Shown: piece after piece, positions 59,674 to 64,000 of the stretch
Numbering within the stretch: the first letter of the stretch is position 1
Layout: every line of letters begins with the position of its first letter
NCBI GenBank assembly: GCA_045125935.1
Contig: JBGVNW010000053.1
Location: 1-64,000, forward strand
Source of the DNA: CAG-877 sp045125935
GTDB taxonomy: Bacteria; Bacillota_I; Bacilli_A; RF39; UBA660
Length of the DNA: 64,000 bases
Direction of reading: 5' to 3'
Program-made: the position numbers and the translations under genes
Notes under the pieces: generated by a model
What the model saw: only the letters and a program-made list of their open reading frames with translations
Databases searched by the model: none
What the model was told of the DNA's origin: nothing

Positions 59674-59708
59674 AAAAAAAGACTTATTACCTCACTGGAT
59701 AATAAGCC
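59674..59708 (-). terminator. Attenuator hairpin before pyrH
   Basis: GGCTTATTATCC-AGTG-AGGTAATAAGTC stem (59681-59708) followed by TTTTTTT (59674-59680). The T-run abuts the pyrH ribosome site. The leader peptide stop codon immediately precedes the left arm. Confidence 0.8.
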
Positions 59709-59756
59709 CTAATAAGAAAAAGAGATTGATATGATGTAGTTAATTATTTTTTTCAT
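59709..59756 (-). CDS. pyrH leader peptide, 15 aa
   Basis: MKKIINYIISISFSY with ATG 59756 behind a strong AGGAGG site (59764-59770). Its last codons are U-rich (UUUUUCUUAUUAG) and its stop touches the attenuator stem. The arrangement resembles UTP-sensitive attenuation of pyrBI: slow UTP-limited transcription lets the ribosome cover the stem and allows read-through. Confidence 0.6.
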   Translation of the reverse strand: MKKIINYIISISFSY

Positions 59757-59777
59757 ACCTATCTCCTCCTTTGTATA

Positions 59778-59806
59778 ATAATACAATATAATTTTGATTT
59801 ATTCAA
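59778..59806 (-). promoter_or_regulatory. Promoter of the pyrH leader
   Basis: TTGAAT (59801-59806), 17-bp spacer, TATTAT (59778-59783). The start would be only ~20 nt before the leader-peptide AUG. Confidence 0.65.
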
Positions 59807-59809
59807 TTA

Positions 59810-60703
59810 TTATTTATTGTTGTCTAAGTTAAAAAAGTTAATGATTTGTTCTCCTCCATCTAATATTTTTCTTCTTGCAGATATAAACTTATCTTTATTT
59901 ACTTCAGATTCCCATCTTACAAGGGTGATATTTCCCTTTTCTATTTCTATACACGTAATTCCATTTGGATGAATACAGCTACCATCATTAAAATAAAGAC
60001 TTTGACCTATTTTAGGAAAAATTGGTTTATGGGTGTGACCCGCTATGAGGATTTTATTGTTTTTAGCACTCCACTCTTCTAAGTTCTTTTCTGTTTTTCT
60101 TGAAACCTGATACTTTTTTGCAGCATCAGTTGGATTCTTTAGACCAAATTGTTCAAGTGGTCGCCAAACATTTTTTACAAGAAATCTTGATAATTTCAAA
60201 AATGTTCCATCTAGAAGAGAGGCTTGGTGACCATGAACTAAAAATATATCATAATTTTTATAATTCAAGATAAGGGATTCATCTACTGTTAAGCCATCTA
60301 GTAGTGGTTCTTCTTTCTTAGTAACTGTGTCATAGTATTTATAAAAGTATTTTTCCAAAACTAGAGGTGACTTTTTTGCAATGTCATGATTTCCATAAAT
60401 CATAATTAACCTGTTCGAATTATGAAATCTTTTTAAGATTTTAAATACTTCTAAATGGATATCAATAATATCATTATAATTTTTTACTTCCCACATTTCA
60501 TCTCCGTCGCCTAATTCAATATAAGTAAAACCCTTTCCATAATAATATTGTAGTGCAGATTTATAAATATTTTGATTTTTAATGAAATTGTCAAAATTAT
60601 TTCCAGCACCTCTATGACAATCACTCATGATAACTATTTCGGTATTATCATCTATTTTGAGTTTCTTTGAATTGTTAAAAATAATATCTAACTTCTTATT
60701 CAT
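59810..60703 (-). CDS. Metallophosphoesterase, calcineurin-like
   Basis: 297 aa. Dinuclear-metal motifs in order: MSDCHRG, ELGDGDE, YGNHD, VHGHQ and AGHTHKP. Family members hydrolyse phosphomono- or diesters; related proteins act in nucleotide or lipid pathways. No membrane segment. The start overlaps the upstream DUF4474 gene by 4 bp. Confidence 0.85.
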   Translation of the reverse strand: MNKKLDIIFNNSKKLKIDDNTEIVIMSDCHRGAGNNFDNFIKNQNIYKSALQYYYGKGFTYIELGDGDEMWEVKNYNDIIDIHLEVFKILKRFHNSNRLIMIYGNHDIAKKSPLVLEKYFYKYYDTVTKKEEPLLDGLTVDESLILNYKNYDIFLVHGHQASLLDGTFLKLSRFLVKNVWRPLEQFGLKNPTDAAKKYQVSRKTEKNLEEWSAKNNKILIAGHTHKPIFPKIGQSLYFNDGSCIHPNGITCIEIEKGNITLVRWESEVNKDKFISARRKILDGGEQIINFFNLDNNK

Positions 60704-61646
60704 AATCTTTTCACTTTTATTTCAGAATAAACATTACTATTTAGTAAAACTATATTTTCCCCATTTATACCAAGAATTTTTTTTGTTATTTTTTCTTGTT
60801 CCAGAGGTTCTTCTTTGCTATTTTTAATTAATGCTGGAATTAGTTCGTTAATGATAATTAATTTATTATTTGTTTTTGAATCATCTATCCTATTATTTTC
60901 AATCAAGTCATTTAAATATTCATTATATAGTTCAACATTTTTACGATTAAAGAATTGCCTTATGGAGTCAATTAACCAATTTCTTGTCCAAACTTTATGT
61001 GTTTTAGGCTTTATGTATTTAAAGCAAAATGTATTATCAACTATGTGGTAATCTTTTTCTTTATATCCTAACTTTTTAAATGATACTAAGAAAGCATTTA
61101 ACATTTCTTTATCTTTGAATGTAATATTAATATCCATTGTTAGTTCTTTGGGTTTACTAAACATACCTAATTTAAATATTGCAAGCCACCAATGTTTGGC
61201 ACTTACCTTTGTAATTATTTCTCCATTTTTATATAGCGTAAGATAAATATTTAACATTTCATTTTCATTTGTTGGAAAGTAAACTGTTCTTTTAGTTACT
61301 TTTTGTTCATTAGTACAATAAATTCCTACTTCTGCACCTGTTACAATACCATATTGTCCTTTCCAAAATGTAATTAACCAATTTTTTTATTATAGTTAAA
61401 TCTTACCGGTTCTGTATCAATAATCATTCTAAATATAGGGGCAAAAACATCATATGCATGGGTATAACCAAAGTTTTTTTGCCAGGCATTTCTTGTTGAA
61501 TAGAAAATGTCCTTTTCTGAATTATACGCAAATCCTGCTGCAGAAAACCCATCATAAGAAAACTTACCATATTTTTTTACTATTAGATGTAGAACAATTT
61601 TAACTAGAATACATACAATTGGAATAATAATCAAAAAGAATATCAT
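60700..61646 (-). pseudogene. DUF4474 membrane protein split by a frameshift at an A7 tract
   Basis: Two frames encode one protein. The first (61374-61646) has a membrane helix (IIPIVCILVKIVLHLIV) and reads TRNAWQKNFGYTHAYDVFAPIFR, a DUF4474 hallmark, then stops at NYNKKIG. The second resumes in the +1 frame as NWLITFWKGQYGIVTGAEVGIY and runs to 60700. Adding one A at the A7 tract (61382-61388 on plus) would restore a ~315-aa protein. Causes could be real inactivation, phase-variable slippage, programmed frameshifting or an assembly error. Overlaps the metallophosphoesterase start by 4 bp. Confidence 0.75.
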
Positions 61647-61741
61647 AAAATATCACTACCATTTCTATAGTATGATATGAATATTTTATATAGTTAGTAA
61701 CGTCAAATAACATGTATTAAAAAATTTATATTAATATAATT

Positions 61742-61779
61742 TAAAAAATATCTATACTGACAAGTTCATTATAGATATT
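61742..61779 (-). terminator. Terminator of the methyltransferase gene
   Basis: AATATCTATA/TATAGATATT stem with T-rich run on the minus strand. Confidence 0.7.
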
Positions 61780-61801
61780 TTATTATTCTGTTATTATATT
61801 T

Positions 61802-62572
61802 TTAAACTTTACCAATATACATTTCAGTATGAAAGTCAAATGTTACATAATTATTAGTTTGATATTTGTTATAAATATTTATTATTCCATTTATAAATTC
61901 ATCATAATAGTCATTATCTTCTTTAGGAGCATATGATAGGGACTTTGATAGACCAATTAACATTTCTAATGTATAATCCTTTGAATGGACAAAAGTATAT
62001 GTTTCATATTTTTTATCTTTAAAAAAATTATTTCTTTCTTCAGTATTTTTATGTTGATACTTATTACCTGTTAACTTAGTGTTCCATTCATTTATATATT
62101 TAAAATATTCTTGACTGAATTTATTATTTTCATCTTCTAAATCGTTCCATACTATTGCGAAATAGCCATCTTTCTTTAAAATTCTTTTTACTTCTTCTTT
62201 TAATTTTACTTTGTTAAACCAATGAAAACTTTGAACTGCAAAAATAATATCAATACTATTATCTGGAATCTTTGTTTCTTCAGCTCTACTATTAATAAAA
62301 ATTATATTTGTACAATTCTGGCAATATCTTTTACCTTCATTTAACATGTCAATATTTGGTTCTATATAATAAAGTTTATTACAATATGAACTTGCTAATT
62401 TAGAAAACTTGCCAGTACCTGCTCCTAATTCAACAACTGTTTTATTTTTTAAATTATAATTATTAGTTAAAAATTGAAACAATTCTTTAGGATATTCAGG
62501 TCGATATTTTGAATAGTCTTCTTGTCTTCCAAAATAGAATTTTGTACTGTCGGTTATTTTTTGATACTTCAT
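61802..62572 (-). CDS. SAM-dependent methyltransferase, class I
   Basis: 256 aa. Motif I VVELGAGTGKFSKLA, then IEPNIDMLNEGKRYC and a post-I Asp, then FAVQSFHWFN. The typical SAM-binding Rossmann fold is followed by a partial cap. The substrate is unknown; UbiE/COQ5-like small-molecule or lipid methylation is common for this type. RBS AGGTAATTA precedes ATG 62572. Confidence 0.8.
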   Translation of the reverse strand: MKYQKITDSTKFYFGRQEDYSKYRPEYPKELFQFLTNNYNLKNKTVVELGAGTGKFSKLASSYCNKLYYIEPNIDMLNEGKRYCQNCTNIIFINSRAEETKIPDNSIDIIFAVQSFHWFNKVKLKEEVKRILKKDGYFAIVWNDLEDENNKFSQEYFKYINEWNTKLTGNKYQHKNTEERNNFFKDKKYETYTFVHSKDYTLEMLIGLSKSLSYAPKEDNDYYDEFINGIINIYNKYQTNNYVTFDFHTEMYIGKV

Positions 62573-62677
62573 TAATTACCTCCACTTATTAAGTAGTAAT
62601 AGTATATCATACTTATTTTATTTATTGCTAATATATTATTGTCTATAAGTAATCTATCTAATTGTTGTTTTTATAAT

Positions 62678-62703
62678 ATAAAAACACCGCTTTAGCGATG
62701 TTA
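62678..62703 (-). terminator. Terminator of the acyltransferase gene
   Basis: AACATCGC-TAAA-GCGGTGTT stem with T-run on the minus strand, overlapping the stop at 62701. Confidence 0.75.
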
Positions 62704-63672
62704 ATATTTTTTTCGATAATTTTCATTCATATAGTCAGTAAAATTATATTTTTTACGAAGATGTAGTTCTTTTAAAATATCTTTAAAAATATGAATATTT
62801 TTATCAGTAATTTTTACCTTATCAATATCTTCCCAAACATCTTCTAAATCTATTTCTTTACCTTTGTAAGTAAATAACTCTTCATCCCAGCAATAGTCAC
62901 TTTTCCATTTAGCCTTACTATACTCATACATTCGATCATCCATAAAATTATAATGAATATCACCTTTTATGTCTTCTCTTTTATATGGAGTTGAATGTTT
63001 CATTATCTGATCATAATACATTGTTGCGAGATTATCTCTTACTATTTGAAGAGCTTCATCTTTTTCTTTTTCATATAACTTTAGGGGATTTCCATAGTTT
63101 ACATAAATCTCTCCTGATTCAGTTTCTTTAAATACTGATACTGGTATTACCTCTACTTTGTTTTCTACTGATAAATTATATACTCCCGCAAAAAGTTTTT
63201 GACAAAGTAGGTTTTCAGAATCATTCCATCTACCTTCTGGAAATATTAAAATACTGTTACCTGCTTGTAAGACTCTACTCATTTTAGGAAGAGAATCTTT
63301 CCTACTTTGTTTATTAGTTCTATCAACATAAATTAGACCACTAAACCAAATAAAGAAAGTACAAATATCTAAATATAATTGTTCAGTTGCGCCAAATAAT
63401 GAGTAACAATTTTTATCAGCAGTAGCAATTACTGCAGAACCATCTAAATAGAAAGAATGATTTAAAGCATAAATATAGCTTTTTTTCTTTTCTAGTTTTG
63501 GTTTATGTTCAACAACTATTTTTTTCTTATAATAAAACCTTAAGACAATTCTAAATAAAAAACTAATTACGCCATGAAATGTTCTTCTCATCCAAAGACC
63601 AAAATTACTAGTAAAATTATTTATGTTCTTATTTCCTAGCTTTCCTAATAATTTATTTATTATTTTCTTCAT
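62701..63672 (-). CDS. PlsC-like 1-acylglycerol-3-phosphate acyltransferase
   Basis: 323 aa from ATG 63672; the frame is open upstream but AAGGAT lies eight bases before it and the earlier ATG would run over the preceding gene. Membrane segment near the N-terminus, then the acyltransferase motifs NHSFYLDG (HX4D) and IFPEGRW. A C-terminal helical extension of ~110 residues is unusual for PlsC. Overlaps the acyl-CoA synthetase by ~20 bp; the two probably act together on lipid acylation. Confidence 0.83.
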   Translation of the reverse strand: MKKIINKLLGKLGNKNINNFTSNFGLWMRRTFHGVISFLFRIVLRFYYKKKIVVEHKPKLEKKKSYIYALNHSFYLDGSAVIATADKNCYSLFGATEQLYLDICTFFIWFSGLIYVDRTNKQSRKDSLPKMSRVLQAGNSILIFPEGRWNDSENLLCQKLFAGVYNLSVENKVEVIPVSVFKETESGEIYVNYGNPLKLYEKEKDEALQIVRDNLATMYYDQIMKHSTPYKREDIKGDIHYNFMDDRMYEYSKAKWKSDYCWDEELFTYKGKEIDLEDVWEDIDKVKITDKNIHIFKDILKELHLRKKYNFTDYMNENYRKKY

Positions 63673-64000
63673 TTGTTTCATCCTTACTAGCTTCAGTTTG
63701 AAGTTTTTTAAAATCAATTTTTCCTACTCTGGTAGTTGGAAGATTTTTCATATATTCACAATCAATTGGCCAAGCATATTTTGGTAAGTTCTTTTTACAT
63801 AACATCATTAATTCTAAGGTTACCAATTCTTTTTTCTTGTGTTTGTTTTTTAAAACGATAAAGGCTTTTGGTACTTCTATTTTTCTTTTATGTGGAACAC
63901 CTACTACACTACATAACATTACTGCTGGGTGTGTTTCAATTAATTTTTCAATTTGACTTGGATAGACATTATATCCAGATGAGACAATCATTCTTTTTGA
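63653..64000 (-). CDS. AMP-binding acyl-CoA synthetase, C-terminal domain (5' end beyond window)
   Basis: The frame enters from the right edge and ends at 63653. Visible residues are the C-terminal flexible domain: SKRMIVSSGYNVYPSQIE, AVVGVPHKRK, FIVLKNKHKK, LPKYAWP and the catalytic-loop Lys TTRVGKIDFKKL. This is the mobile lid of the ANL superfamily (acyl-CoA synthetase or acyl-ACP synthetase). It directly precedes and slightly overlaps the acyltransferase gene. Confidence 0.85.
   Translation of the reverse strand, partial: SKRMIVSSGYNVYPSQIEKLIETHPAVMLCSVVGVPHKRKIEVPKAFIVLKNKHKKKELVTLELMMLCKKNLPKYAWPIDCEYMKNLPTTRVGKIDFKKLQTEASKDETNEENNK

Noticed and set aside
1..64000. tRNA, rRNA or CRISPR loci
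   Set aside because: No clover-leaf, conserved rRNA segment or direct-repeat array was recognised on either strand by eye; a covariance scan could still find a divergent case.

Overview
The window is AT-rich, compactly coded DNA from a low-GC Firmicute. Core genes (rpoD-dnaG-trmK, lepA-hemW, ftsK with two M16 peptidases, efp, rpmG, murE, pyrH, yqeG-yqeH) keep Bacilli-type order and strong AGGAGG ribosome sites. A SigK-type sigma factor with an N-terminal pro-sequence, a SpoIIID-like regulator, YlbJ and a YjcZ-like peptide point to a sporulating or recently sporulating Bacilli lineage. Many ~150-250 aa proteins of unknown function fit a poorly studied gut lineage; the RF39/Erysipelotrichales side of Bacilli is a guess, not a demonstration. 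No rRNA, tRNA or CRISPR array was seen.

Layout. 1-2.2 kb: the 5' part of a type IV pilin gene, then a 1.33-kb segment that carries a tyrosine recombinase and is bounded by a perfect 22-bp inverted repeat. A good outward sigma-A promoter inside the segment points at the pilin, so this looks like a self-contained phase-variation switch. 2.2-7.0 kb: NAD salvage genes pncA, pncB, a NUDIX hydrolase and nadE, with a shared sequence element repeated before several of them. 7.1-11 kb: an unknown 501-aa protein and a two-component system with an unusual leader. 11-15 kb: a HAD nucleotidase, the Lon-like protease YlbL, YlbJ and two pseudopilins. 15-19.7 kb: a PilB/GspE-type ATPase with a ~1150-residue low-complexity tail. 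19.7-34.7 kb: tmk, hemW, lepA, M16 peptidases, deoD, ftsK, efp, rpmG, a possible ADP-ribosyltransferase-like protein and a class B penicillin-binding protein.

34.8-35.4 kb is an intergenic region that reads as a candidate type I toxin-antitoxin locus: a 30-aa hydrophobic peptide convergent with a ~110-nt RNA that has its own promoter and terminator. 35.5-40 kb: nfo, two more pilins, a GHL10-type glycosidase and membrane proteins. 40-44 kb: trmK-rpoD-dnaG. 44-47 kb: four tandem paralogues of an unknown family. 47-57.5 kb: yqeH-yqeG, a polysaccharide deacetylase, sigK, a flippase with a VanZ-like protein, murE and an arginase-family enzyme. 57.5-64 kb: a GC-rich probable structured RNA, a decayed LOG-family pseudogene, pyrH behind a leader-peptide attenuator, a DUF4474 gene split at an A7 tract, and lipid genes cut by the window end.

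Five pilin-like genes and one assembly ATPase show that the cell makes a type IV pilus or related secretion pseudopilus. No platform protein, prepilin peptidase or retraction ATPase lies here. Two of the major-pilin-like genes are paralogues: one has an ordinary fixed promoter, the other sits beside the invertible promoter.
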